Below, piece by piece: positions 1 through 10,139 of a DNA stretch of 64,000 nt. Numbering within the stretch: position 1 is the first letter of the stretch; the number at the start of each line of letters is the position of its first letter. Below the pieces are notes generated by a model that saw only the letters and a program-made list of their open reading frames with translations, was not told the origin of the DNA and searched no databases. The translations under genes and the position numbers were made by a program. The stretch comes from Neonectria sp. B-13. Taxonomy: Eukaryota > Ascomycota > Sordariomycetes > Hypocreales > Nectriaceae. Where the stretch lies: contig NOKP01000010.1 in assembly GCA_002682825.1 (NCBI GenBank), positions 558,001 to 622,000 on the forward strand, written 5' to 3'.

Positions 1-1182
1 AGGGCTGGTCGCAGCCGCGCAACATGAGCGACTGGTGCAATTACCTGGCCATGGATATCCTCGGCGATCTGAGCTTTGGAAAGGCGTTCCACATGCTGGA
101 GAGCCCTGAGAACCGCTTCGCTCTTGGCCTTGTTGAAGCCGCAACAACCCGTCATCTTATCGTAAGTGAAGCTGTAAATGGGGCAAAGGATATAGACTGA
201 CTAGCGACAGTGTGGAACAATGCCCGTGGTCGACAGGCTTAAGCTCGACAAGGTCATCTTCCCTGGACTCGCAGCAGGCCGTGCTAGATATATGGCATAC
301 AGCAAGGGCCAGCTGACGGAGCGCACCAAGCTGGGCGAGGAAACGGACCGTCGAGACTTCTTCTACTACCTCCTCAAGGCCCGCGACCCCGAGACTGGCC
401 AAGGATTCAGCACCCCTGAGCTTTGGGGAGAGTCAAACTTGCTGTGAGTAACCCTCTGAATGGTCTGAAACTGCGATACTAATGGGATGCGCACCAGTAT
501 CATTGCCGGATCAGACACCACCTCCACTGCCATGGCCGCCACACTCTTCTACCTCACCCGCAGCGCTCGTGCCCTGAAGCGAGCCACGGAAGAGATCCGG
601 TCCAAGTTCAACGAAGTCGAGCAGATCAGCCACGGGCCGGTCTTGGGATCCTGCACCTACCTCCGAGCTTGCATCGACGAAGCCATGCGCCTCTCGCCCT
701 CAGTCGGCGGCATCCTCCCCCGTGAAGTCCTCCCCGGCGGCATTACGATCGACGGCGAAGTCATTCCCGTAGGAACCGTTGTTGGGGCATCACACTACAC
801 CCTCCACCACAACGAGGCCTACTATCCCTCACCGTATGAGTATGTCCCTGAGCGCTGGCTCGTCGGCGTCATGAACCCCCTGACTGGCCGCCCGACCACC
901 GAGGACGAGGTCGCGCTGGCCCAGAGCGCCTTCTGTCCCTTCAGCATCGGCCCGCGAGGCTGCATCGGCAAGGGCCTGGCGTACGTGGAGATGACCAACA
1001 CGCTGGCGCGGACTATGTATCTCTACGACATGCGGAGGGCGATTGGCATCGAGGATCCCGGCGAGGGCAAGCCGGGCAACGAATGGGGCCGACACCGGAC
1101 GACGGAGTTCCAGCTGGTTGATACCTTTACGAGCGCCAAGAATGGTGCCATGATTGAGTTCCGCAAGGCGGAGAAGCTGTAA
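1..1182 (+). CDS. Cytochrome P450 monooxygenase, 5'-truncated by the window edge
   Basis: Haem-thiolate monooxygenase, probably anchored in the endoplasmic reticulum and used in secondary metabolism or detoxification; the substrate cannot be read from sequence. Exons are <1-161, 211-443 and 498-1182, reading from base 3, which gives 358 visible residues. Visible family motifs are the I-helix oxygen-binding segment AGSDTTS, the K-helix ExxR (EAMR), the PERW segment, and the haem-binding loop FSIGPRGCIGKG with its cysteine ligand. Introns of 49 and 54 nt have GTAAGT/GTGAGT donors and CAG acceptors. A typical fungal P450 is about 500-530 aa, so roughly the first 150 residues lie outside the window. 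The sequence style recalls the CYP65/CYP561 groups, but that is an impression only. The next gene starts 546 bp downstream on the same strand. Confidence 0.93.
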
Positions 1183-1728
1183 GGAGGGAAAAAGGCAGGC
1201 AATATTGTGGGTGAAGGGAGTCTTGAGGCATCAGGGACTTGACTGGAATATCCATGTAACGAACCACTATGGTGTGTGAATGATGAAACATTTACCGGTA
1301 AAAACGGGAAAATAAATATCGGATTCCTCCATGATATAAAAAGAAAGAAAACAAACGAAGGAATCTCGGGTAGATTCTGCGGCGATGAGGTTGGAGCTGT
1401 GAAACTGATGGCGAAGTGAGATGGGGAACTTGCTCGTAGATTACAGTGGGCTCATTACAGCATCAGCCAGCGATCAGCTTCGCCCCGCCAAGCACCCGAC
1501 CATTCTGGCCCCCTAAAAACTTAGCCTAACTCCCTGACGAGGCTGGGAAGGCTGACGGTTCTTGCGCGCTGTTGCTTCGATTCTTGCAACTCCGTCATTC
1601 ATCAATCAACGGTTACCCGACGCGCAATTCTCCTACGACGTCCCTCTTCGAAATGAGCTAGCCCCGAACTCGACGACACCAGAATCTCCTTCGCCAGACC
1701 CGGGCCGACGGCCACCCCGCCGCCCGAG
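1183..1728. other. Intergenic: P450 3' end and nucleoporin promoter
   Basis: I see no gene here. The P450 3' flank (about 1290-1350) is A-rich, with AATAAATAT-like stretches that could serve as a polyadenylation signal. The rest precedes the nucleoporin start codon and has no recognisable element. Confidence 0.5.
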
Positions 1729-3627
1729 ATGACGCTCTGTAAATTCTTCCAGCAGGGCAACTGCAGGTTTGGCAGTAGGTAGACCCCGACGACACGAACC
1801 TCGCTGTTTGCCTTGGGCAGCGGCATTGCAAGATTTGAGATGCTGACTTGAGTTAGCCAGCTGTCGGTTCGAACACTCCAACGCAGGGAACAACTACAAC
1901 GATGCCAACCGAAACCAGCCGGCGAATCGCTTTGGAGCCCTCAGCGGAGGCGCACCTGCAGCCCAGACCCCAGCCGGTACGAGTCCCGCAGGACGATCCT
2001 CATGCAGTCGAGACATTCCGTTGATGCCCTAGCAGAAAAGTATAACATCACCATGGAAGCTATCGAACGAGACCTGACGGCCGAGGTGCCGAGCTGGATC
2101 CTCTCGGCGTATGCTCCGGGACGAGACGCCCCCGAGCAGCTCTTCGGAGGATACCCCCGCGAGCAGAGCTTCGAGGAGCTGCGCCTTCACTTCATGATCG
2201 GCAAGGCTGCGGGCAATGAACAGCAGGCAGTACGTGCTCCGGGACTGGTTATTTGAAGGAGGCAGACTGCTAACAGCCGGTAGCTGAACGAAGCGCAAGA
2301 GCTCTACGCCAACGCGCAGCAGCAGATGCAGAGCGCTCTCCGCAACCCCCGAGAAGCCGTCGAGTTCCTCACCAGCGCCGAGAACAAACATCCCAACCGA
2401 CTGGATATCTGCAGGGAAGGGACCCAGGGAGCTCCCTTTGGAGAGTTCCTCGTCGGAAAGAGGCCCAAGTCGATTGTGCCTGAGTCGTCGACCCAAGCCT
2501 CCAATCCCTTCGCGTCTGGAAACACCGCATCTCCTTTCGGCGGAGGAGCTCCTGCGGCGCAGGCCAGCGCCTTTGGGAAGCCGTCAGCCCTTGGCCAGCA
2601 ATCCAGCCCGTTCGGCACGAATTCCTTTGCTCAGCAGGCGCCACAACCAACCTCTGGGTTCAGTCAAGCCGCGGCGCAAGGATCATCTCCCTTTGGCCAG
2701 CCATCGCAGGCTCCTTCGGCGTTTGGACAGCCCTCGGCTCTGGGTGCGAAACCCAGCCCGTTCGGAGCTCCCTCGCTTGGAGCACCTGCGCAGCCCATCA
2801 GCCAAGGAAACGCGTTCGGGCAGCCAAGTCAGCTTGGACAGAATGCGAGCCCTTTTGCAGCAGCGGCAAACACGAACAATAACACCCTAAGTCCCTTTGC
2901 TTCAGCAGCGAACAATAATGCCCCTGCGTCCAACCCGTTTGGAGCACCCTCTGGGCAGAACAACACCCAAGGGGCAAGCCCATTTTCTTCAGACGTCAAT
3001 ACCCAAACCAACAACAATCCGAACCCGTTTGGCCAACCTTCGCAGCCGGCTGCATCTCCCTTCGCGCAGCAAGCACCCCCTGCAGCCTCGAATCCGTTTG
3101 CCTCCACTACACAAGGGCCATCTGCCGCGAGCAACCCTTTTGCGCAGGCTCAGCAACAACCGAATGGATTTGCTTCTCAGCAGAACCAGCCGCAGCCGCA
3201 GCAGCAACAGCAGCAGCAAGCTAGCAACCCCTTCGGCCAGCCGTCCAACGCAGCACCGGTTGCCCAACAACCCCAGCAGCCCGCAGGAACAGCTGGCAAC
3301 CCTTACCCGCCTGGCAGCAGTAAGCAGCATCCGCCGGTGGAAAGCTACAGCTCCAAGGGCATGGACGGTCGTCTGTCCATGTTCAAGGGCAAACCTATCA
3401 CATACAAGGGTGGCTATCCCGGGATTCGGGAGTTCAGTGGCACCTGGCGGAGGATCTGGTTCCCCGACGGACCGCCCGGGTACTCCAAGGACACCGAGCT
3501 ACCCGCGGAGCAGTACGACAGCAAGTCCAAGGCCCAGTGGATGGCATTCACACAGACTGGCACCTTCCAGGACGGTCTTATGCCCGAGCTACCACCCCCG
3601 AGAGAATGTACCTTGTGGGACTTCTGA
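1729..3627 (+). CDS. nup42: FG-repeat nucleoporin with N-terminal CCCH zinc finger (Nup42/Rip1/Amo1 type)
   Basis: Component of the cytoplasmic side of the nuclear pore, which in the family binds the mRNA export factor Gle1. Exons 1729-1774, 1857-1976, 2036-2229 and 2284-3627 give 567 aa. Exon 1 and the start of exon 2 together encode a zinc finger, C4-x7-C12-x5-C18-x3-H22. A conserved helical block with the motif SWILSAYAPGRDAPEQLFGG follows. Then comes a long region of FG, SPFG and NPF repeats rich in Gln, Ala, Ser and Asn (about residues 165-470). The C-terminal segment from about 475 (KGKPITYKGGYPG, FSGTWRRIWFPDGPP) resembles the conserved tail of fungal homologues. The second intron (1977-2035) has a weak GTACGA donor and could end 3 nt earlier, which would add one alanine. 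The 3' end converges on rps20. Confidence 0.85.
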
Positions 3628-4085
3628 GGAGGGCATGTGTAAACGAGGCAGAAAAGAGGTGGAAGGGGAAAGTCGCGACTGGCGTTTAATATTGAAACTG
3701 TTTCATGGGTTGTATGTATTGGCTGGCGTTGAGTACGGTATCATCATACGGAATGTAAGGGACAAGACGTAGCTTCGCAATGCTGAAGCATTTGGGCTAA
3801 GAGAACTCGACTGCTATAGAATGAACTATTCAGTCGCCGATGATATGCGCCCAACCATGGCAAGATCACTCTTGAGTTGGCGTGTGATGGATGCTGTGAT
3901 TATCAAACTATTAATCATTACGACAGTACCGGCATAATCTCTACGTCACTTGGCAATGGCACACACGTATTCCGGTTGGAGACCGTTTCTCATTTTTTGA
4001 GTTGTCTACCCAAACCGGGTTCTCGCTCACAGCCTGACCATCAGGGGTATCATTCCCGGCCCTGCCATCCACGAAGACCAATCCC
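3628..4085. other. Convergent intergenic region between nup42 and rps20
   Basis: This holds the two 3' flanks. No open frame here has coding character, and I see no RNA gene. Confidence 0.5.
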
Positions 4086-4563
4086 TTAAGCGGCAATGGT
4101 GACCTCAACCTCGACACCAGCGTCGATGTTGACAATGATCTGCTTGACGACCTCGGTAGGGGCGTTGAGGCTATTCGGCAACGGTTAGTCCAGGGTCTTT
4201 CGGCCAGCAGGGCAGCTCGGGGCGCGACGTACTCAATCAGGCGCTTGTGGATGCGCATCTCAAAGGCATCCCAGGTCTTGGAACCCTCACCACAAGGGGT
4301 CTTGCGGGTGGTGATCTTGAGGATCTTGGTGGGCAGGCGGACGGGGCCCTTGGCGCGGAGGTCCTTGTTCTTGGCGCGCTCGATGATCTCAGTGCAGACC
4401 TTCTCGAGGACCTGGACCTTCTTGGAGGTGAGGGTGATGCGGATCTTGTGGCTCTTCTAAACGGGGGGATTAGTTTTCCGTTCGGGTTGTTTTCTCGAAA
4501 ATGGCTGGGAAGCGGACGTACGGGGCCATCGCCAAGGTCCTTCTCGGGCTTGTTGTAAGACAT
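4086..4563 (-). CDS. rps20: 40S ribosomal protein uS10 (Rps20)
   Basis: Structural protein of the small ribosomal subunit head. Reading the minus strand, exons are 4563-4522, 4456-4233 and 4170-4086, giving 116 aa, the normal length. The start codon opens [14 protein letters not shown]; the core has [37 protein letters not shown] split across neighbouring runs, and the signature MRIHKRLI; the C-terminus ends in VEVEVTIAA. Introns are 65 and 62 nt with GTACGT donors. The N-terminal tail carries Lys5 and Lys8, in the region where yeast (K6, K8) and human (K4, K8) uS10 are ubiquitylated by Hel2/ZNF598 on collided ribosomes. An upstream in-frame ATG at 4572 would add three residues; I prefer 4563 because MSYN matches the family. 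It is divergent from the CUE-domain gene. Confidence 0.95.
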
Positions 4564-5362
4564 AATGGGCAACCTTCAAGACTCGAACGTGTGGAACTGA
4601 CGTTTCGGCAAAGTGATGAAGGCGGGTTTGGGAGGGGGAAGGGGAGCAAGAGAAAAGGTTGCAATTGTCGCGAACTTTTTGGTGGGGGGAGCGAGTTGCG
4701 TGTAGGGCTTTGTGTGTGCGTGGCGCTAGTCCGAAAGGGGGATTGGCTTCGGGAGCAAACGACAGAGTACAGGCTGTTTTGATTGGTGGTGGGGCGGCCT
4801 TTCTACAGAGGTGCGAGAGCACTGTAATTACTTTATGCAGTGCGTTGCACTGGTGGCATCGGCGACGTGATATTACAGGGAAGGAAATCATGATAAATCC
4901 AAAGATACCATGTAATGCTCCAGAGATCATCCTCTGCTATTTGCGTGTTGTATTTCTTGGTGGTTGTTCTGTTGTGTCAAAGGGAGACCTGTTTTCTCGA
5001 TACCAATGTACCTTTTGGCTGTCTCTGACACATGGAGGTACCTTCTGGCCTTTGGCTGCACCCCTCCCTGTCTCTCAGTGAGAGGCTGCCAGTGAGGCTG
5101 AGGCACTGGGGCTGGCCACCTGCCTGGAGAGGACCAAAAGCATCCACTCCTGATGATTCATCCGGCGATGTCCAAATGTGTTTACTTGGTTTTGATAGAG
5201 GCCATGACTTATGACTTATGACTTATGACTTATAAGACGAGCGAATGCCTTCTGAAACTCTGCTCCATCATCCTAACCCTTTCCGCCTTCTCTTCTCCTT
5301 TCCCTTGAAAAGCGAACCCCCTTCGTTTTGAGGGTATATAGCATCGTCGGCCACCCATCACG
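4564..5362. promoter_or_regulatory. Shared divergent promoter region, rps20 / cue3
   Basis: About 800 bp lie between the two start codons, with no convincing coding frame. A perfect four-copy heptamer tandem repeat sits at 5204-5231, on the cue3 side. A pyrimidine-rich stretch (about 5240-5310, CCTTTCCGCCTTCTCTTCTC-like) just upstream of cue3 is typical of fungal transcription start regions. Confidence 0.5.
5204..5231 (+). repeat. Perfect tandem repeat (ATGACTT)x4
   Basis: Four exact copies of the heptamer ATGACTT run head to tail and continue into ATAAG. Each unit contains TGACT, the half-site core recognised by Gcn4/Cpc1-type bZIP factors. Regulatory use is inference only. Confidence 0.9.
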
Positions 5363-7390
5363 ATGCCCAGCTTACCCCCCCTCGCTCCCTTCCCCAAGGC
5401 CGCATGGCGACAACACCTCTCCTCCGCCGAGTGGGATTCCCTGCTCGCCTCCTGGACCGCGCTTTGTCACGCGCTGCTCGCCCTGCCTGACAAGGCCTTC
5501 AAGGCCGTCGTTGCAAAGGACGAGTCCGTGGTCGCCTTCCTGGCCTCCTTCGCCGAGGAGACGGCCGACGCCGGCACTGCGCTGTTGGGCTCGCACTCGG
5601 CGCTGCTCATGATCGCCGTCTTCCAACTCGCGAACCGCATCCTTACCGCCTCGCCGCCGCAGCAGCAGCTCGTCGGCTTTCCCTTCCTCGCCGACCTGGC
5701 CAAGATCTTCCCACGGAGAGTCACCGCGCCGCTCGTCTCCCAGCTATTCCGGCAACACCCGGTCCTCCTTGAATCCTCCCTGACCTCTCTCAAGAAGCTG
5801 CTCATCCCCCATCTTGACTCTGGAATCAAGGGCGATCTGAAACTCGTCGAGGCGCAACTCACCCGCCTTAACCATTTGCTCCACGTCTCCCCGGATGCCT
5901 GCACCCTCTGTCTCGCAGGCTCAGACTTCTTCGATGGCCTCGTCACCTGCTTCCGCGTCATGAACCCACCCCTTCGGAAAGTCATCGTCACAACCACTTA
6001 TCTATGCCTAGTCGGCTTGATAGATGCTGAACCTCCAAAATGGTCCATGTTGAGTGACGAGTTGTTTTCCTTGAAATCGGCCGCCGACGCCCACAAGGCC
6101 GGACCCCTCAATGTCAACGACTCCCTCGTCCCGGAGCTCCTCACAAACACGCCCTTACTTAAACTGTTGTTGAGAAGGGCGGAGGATTCAGGTGCTGCAA
6201 CAGAGATTCTAAAGAACCGCATCACAGCGCTAGAAGCTTTCAAGAAGGGAGCCATGGTGCGGCCAAAGAGGCTCGTGAGGAGGAAGGTAGACAAGGGCAA
6301 GGGCAAGGGGAAGGAAACCCAAGAACAGGCAGAGGTGGAAATCCACGTCCATCGAATGAGCCAAATCACACAAGTCCAGGATCTTTTTCCTGACCTTGGC
6401 GCTGGTTTCGTGGCAAAGTGTCTCGAAGAGTACGGAGACGACGTTGAACAAGTGGTTGCAAACCTGCTGAGCGAGACTCTACCGCCCCGGCTCGCCAACG
6501 CAGACCGCACCGAACAGTTGTATGCATTCAACTGTCTAAACCCCTTTTCATACATAAAATCGTTAACTCCTTTTAGATCATTACGTCCTGGACCAAGACG
6601 GCACTCGAGTTTGGTGCCTCATCCAACACCACCACTGGCCCCGACTCGACACAACATATTCGATGATGATGAGCTCGACCGTCTAGCAGTCGACTCTTCT
6701 AAACTAAGCTTTGGCAAGAACCCCTCGAGAACCGCGGATGACATCCTCAAGGACAAGTCAAACGCTCCCAACAAGGCCGCCATTCTATCTGCTCTTGCCG
6801 CTTTTGACTCCGATGACGATGAGCGCGACGATACCTATGACGCCGCCGATGTGGGCGGAACAGTTGATGCCACGAATAACGAGGCAGATGGTGTTAACGA
6901 TGGCAACGAGGAAGCCCTGTTCCGAGCATACCAGATGGATGTGAAGGTGTTTGATCGCGACGCCACCACCAGAAGAGGCGGCCCGCGAGCAAAGTTGCGG
7001 GAAGAAACTGGCATGAGCGATGAGGCTATTGAAGGTTGGGCACTGATGTTGACAAGAAATCCACAACGGAAACGAAGGCTGGAAGCCAAATACGCTTTCA
7101 GCGGTCAGCAAGCGCAGCTGGAGCGGACCTCATGGAAGTCCACCCTAGCTAGCTCGGGAGAGAACGATAGCGAGGCCGACGGTAGTTCATCTAGGGGTGG
7201 AAGAGGAGGCGGCCCTGGGCGAGGAAGGGGTCGTGGACGCGGCAGGGGAGGCAATGTCGCCGGACCGACTGGCGAGAAAGAGACCGAGGCGGCCAGGCGG
7301 AACAAGGAGTCTCACAAGGGCTCCCGAGCAAACCACAACCGTCGCGATGCTCGTGCCAAGAAAATGGCTCGTGGAGGCTTCGCTGGTTGA
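5363..7390 (+). CDS. cue3: CUE-domain protein, Cue3/ASCC2 homologue of the ribosome-quality-control trigger complex
   Basis: In yeast and human the homologue is a subunit of the RQT/ASC-1 complex, which splits collided ribosomes after recognising K63 ubiquitin chains on uS10. The open frame from the ATG at 5363 is 675 codons, but a likely intron at 6520-6576 (GTATGC donor, GTTAAC branch-like site, TTTTAG acceptor; 57 nt, frame-preserving) would give 656 aa. An N-terminal helical region (about 1-310) carries the family-like opening FPKAAWRQHLSS. The CUE ubiquitin-binding domain lies at about 333-375 (QVQDLFPDLG near its start, VEQVVANLL near its end). After it come an acidic linker with FDSDDDERDD and a C-terminal RGG/GRGRGRG region ending in a basic tail, consistent with RNA or ribosome contact. 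Its stop codon lies two bases from the stop of the convergent gene. Confidence 0.85.
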   Translation: MPSLPPLAPFPKAAWRQHLSSAEWDSLLASWTALCHALLALPDKAFKAVVAKDESVVAFLASFAEETADAGTALLGSHSALLMIAVFQLANRILTASPPQQQLVGFPFLADLAKIFPRRVTAPLVSQLFRQHPVLLESSLTSLKKLLIPHLDSGIKGDLKLVEAQLTRLNHLLHVSPDACTLCLAGSDFFDGLVTCFRVMNPPLRKVIVTTTYLCLVGLIDAEPPKWSMLSDELFSLKSAADAHKAGPLNVNDSLVPELLTNTPLLKLLLRRAEDSGAATEILKNRITALEAFKKGAMVRPKRLVRRKVDKGKGKGKETQEQAEVEIHVHRMSQITQVQDLFPDLGAGFVAKCLEEYGDDVEQVVANLLSETLPPRLANADRTEQLYAFNCLNPFSYIKSLTPFRSLRPGPRRHSSLVPHPTPPLAPTRHNIFDDDELDRLAVDSSKLSFGKNPSRTADDILKDKSNAPNKAAILSALAAFDSDDDERDDTYDAADVGGTVDATNNEADGVNDGNEEALFRAYQMDVKVFDRDATTRRGGPRAKLREETGMSDEAIEGWALMLTRNPQRKRRLEAKYAFSGQQAQLERTSWKSTLASSGENDSEADGSSSRGGRGGGPGRGRGRGRGRGGNVAGPTGEKETEAARRNKESHKGSRANHNRRDARAKKMARGGFAG

Positions 7391-7392
7391 TA

Positions 7393-10139
7393 TCACTCAT
7401 AAACCCTCTGCCTCTTCTGCCTCTCTGTGCTTGAGTTGGCGGCAAAAATGGATCCTCTCTTCCGCAAACCCTCTGGGGCAGCAACGTCTGTACCATATAG
7501 ATCACCAGCGTCTATCTCGGGGGCATACGGGCTCTTGATGTCTGCGATGGCCGGTGTGCCGGGACAGAAAGTGCCGTGCAGGCTGAAGGATGAGCCTGTC
7601 TCCTCGACACCCACGAAGCGATGGTAGTCCCCTGGCGTAGCTAGTTCCGAGACAGCCTCAATAGAGGTGAGGTCCTGGTCGGCATCGCCCTTTCCCATGA
7701 TCATGCTCTGCAGTGATATTCGTGAACTCCGTCGGCTGTCCAGGTAGGTTCGCAAGTCGTAGCACTGCCGACACGAAGGATACGGCGGGAAGCAGTCTGC
7801 TTCGTCGCGGTGCTGTGGGAGCTGGGGACGTGTCTGCTGTCCACACTTCTCCTGAATGTCGTCAAAGATATCCGAAATTGGAGTAAAGAAGGTGTGCCGC
7901 GGCCCAGGTCCCCAGTAACGGTTGCGACCCCAGAGCTGCCCGATAAGTGCGTTGTTGGAGTCGATGACGGCCGCACCGCTGTCACCTTCGATGCCGATTC
8001 CTCCACGGATCCATTCCTCTTCGTTATCGCAGGGGTACGGTTCTTCTACGAACCACTCCCTCGTGGCCTTCCGGGTTCCATTTTCTTCGCCACTGACATA
8101 TGCTGGAATCTCGCAGATTTGACCACGCTGGTGACCTGATGTACGGCCACTAGAGGTAACATAGGCGCCAGGGACGATGGGGGTAGTGGATACGATGGGG
8201 GCATCCCTTTGAAGAGTCTGGGTCTCTGAGGGGAACCGGCGAAGTAAGTTGGCGTGAGAGGTGCGGGCAGAAATGAGGGACCAGTCAGTGACGACCAAGG
8301 GTTGCTCCTTGTCACACTCCTCCCAATAGGGATCGTGTGTTATCCGGGTCGTCTTAAGATTGAGCCCGGAAGTAACCTCGAGATTGCCAAGCTTGAAGCT
8401 ATGTTCATGTGCCATAGCATCGTGACCTTCAGCAATGCAGCGCTCCCGGTCCTGGAGAGAGGGATGCTCAACCTCGACCGTTTGCAGATTTTGATATGCA
8501 TCGAGGAAAGGGTGGAAGTTTCCAAGCCAATAATTGCCACCCCCAACAATAAGACTAGGACCCAGGGTGGCGGTGCTGTTCTCAAAGGTGCCGTTGCCAC
8601 AGATGCCGATGCTGTCGCCCATACAGGGGCTCTGAAAGAAGTAGGGATTTCGGGGGACGCAGATATCATCCATGTGATCTTTACTCAGGCCCCTAGCCCA
8701 TGCTGCAATGCGATCAATCTCGCCCAAGGTGAAAACGAAGGACACGATACGGCGGAACTTCTCTGGGAGAAGGTCCTGGATGTGGCGCACAATGATCATC
8801 TTTCGAGCGCGGGAGATCTTCTGCCTAGTCATGATGCAAATGCGCTTCATCTGCGGCGTCTTGCCTCTCATGACACTGACTACATGATGGACGCCCGTCC
8901 ACCTGGGCAAGAACTCGGAGAGAAATGGCAGAATTGCGTGTTCAAATACCAGCGGGAAGCTTGCCGTTTCGATGAGTCTCGACGCCTTACATCGGACCAA
9001 GTCGGTCGGACTGTCCGCAGCCCTTGGCGTACCTTTAACGGTCAGTTTCAGACGCATATGGCAGAGTATCTGCAGACTGAGACTCTGCGATACTGCCGCC
9101 GTGTCTTGCGTTCCTCGGGTGGAGGAGACGCTAAGGTGAACCTACCGGCGTTCTTCTTGGATCTCTTCTCTAGCACGCATCTGAGCTGGTCTTCACACTT
9201 CCTCTTGGCTACCTTGACGGAGCAGAACTCTTGGGCAGTGGAAACGTCTGAGCTCTTGGTAGCCCTCCCATTTTCAGCGGGTTCGGGGACCTTGTCCGGC
9301 GTTGCATGGGTGCGTTGCATTGAGGCGGGGTTGGTACTGAGAGCCGGTGTAAGTTGCCACTCCTTCATGCCACCCTCGGTCTTGTGGACGATAGTAATGT
9401 GCGACTGCAAGACGCGAATGCTTTGTAGTGAATTTTCTGTACAGCCTGGAAAGGGACAGACGAGGAGGTGCTCTGCCTGAACGTGCCAGATCAGGCCTTC
9501 GCGAGAGGCGAAGCTAGGCTGATCACAGCCGGCCCAGTTGCACGAGAAGGTGTGAACAGACTCGACGTGTGATTTCAAGTCGTCTTCGGTAGTGAATGTC
9601 TTTTGGCATTGAGGACCGAGACAGAGTAAGGGCTCGGAGGAGTCGTCAGTGGTGTCGGTCTGTCTGCGGCGAGCCAAGGGGCTCGGGCCTCGGGACCAGG
9701 TGCTCCGGGCCGTCAGTGTGTCACTCCTGTCAGTCTGGACGGGAGAGAGCAGTGAACCGGCCGACGAAGAGGTTTGGGTCTCGCAGCTAATGGTGCTCAG
9801 GGCTCTCGTGGGAGCCATACGATAGCCATAAGTTGCGGGCGAGTCAGGCTCCAAGTCGCTGAGGGTCAACTCGGGGGTGGGACTGGGCAGAGCGGACGCG
9901 TTGCAGTAAGGCGGCTCGAAGCTAAAGTCGCAGGCAGCGGGCTGAAAAAGCGCATGGCTCGTGCTGTCTTGCTTGAACGAGGCGTCCATCCACCACATGG
10001 GCACCGGGATCGGTACGGACACGGGTGTTGACGTGGGCGGCGACGGGAGAGGGAACGGCAACGGCAACGGCAACGTGCTCCGGGTAGTGGGGCCGTTGCC
10101 GTGGTTAGGCGCCGGGACCATGAATCGCCGACGCGGCAT
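7393..10139 (-). CDS. C2H2 zinc-finger protein fused to a trypsin-like serine peptidase domain
   Basis: Exons 10139-9146 and 9092-7393 (minus strand) join across a 53-nt intron (GTAGGT donor, GGCAG acceptor) to give 897 aa. This intron is needed because the zinc-finger frame closes at 9048 while the downstream frame opens just before it. Residues about 1-170 are low-complexity (Pro/Leu then Ser/Thr). Three C2H2-like fingers lie at about 173-196, 200-224 and 228-252. The C-terminal half (about 480-800) looks like a fungal trypsin-fold domain: IEGDSGAAVID places the nucleophile at about Ser703, and VTDWSLI supplies an Asp at about 601 like the triad aspartate. I see no classical TAGHC-type histidine motif, so catalytic activity is uncertain. 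No signal peptide is visible, so it is probably intracellular. Similar proteins in fungi are usually annotated only as C2H2-type proteins. Confidence 0.75.

Noticed and set aside
2002..2256. Possible frameshift in the nucleoporin gene between the CCCH exon and the next block
   Set aside because: A 59-nt intron (1977-2035) with a GT donor and CTAGCAG acceptor restores the frame and the expected protein, so no frameshift is needed.
2897..3772. 291-codon frame in a second reading frame over the nucleoporin
   Set aside because: Produced by the repetitive FG-coding sequence; the Arg/Pro/Leu composition has no domain.
8254..9480. 408-codon plus-strand open frame
   Set aside because: Lies antisense to the C2H2-peptidase gene, whose motifs (GDSGA, DWSLI) are clear; this frame has no family signature.
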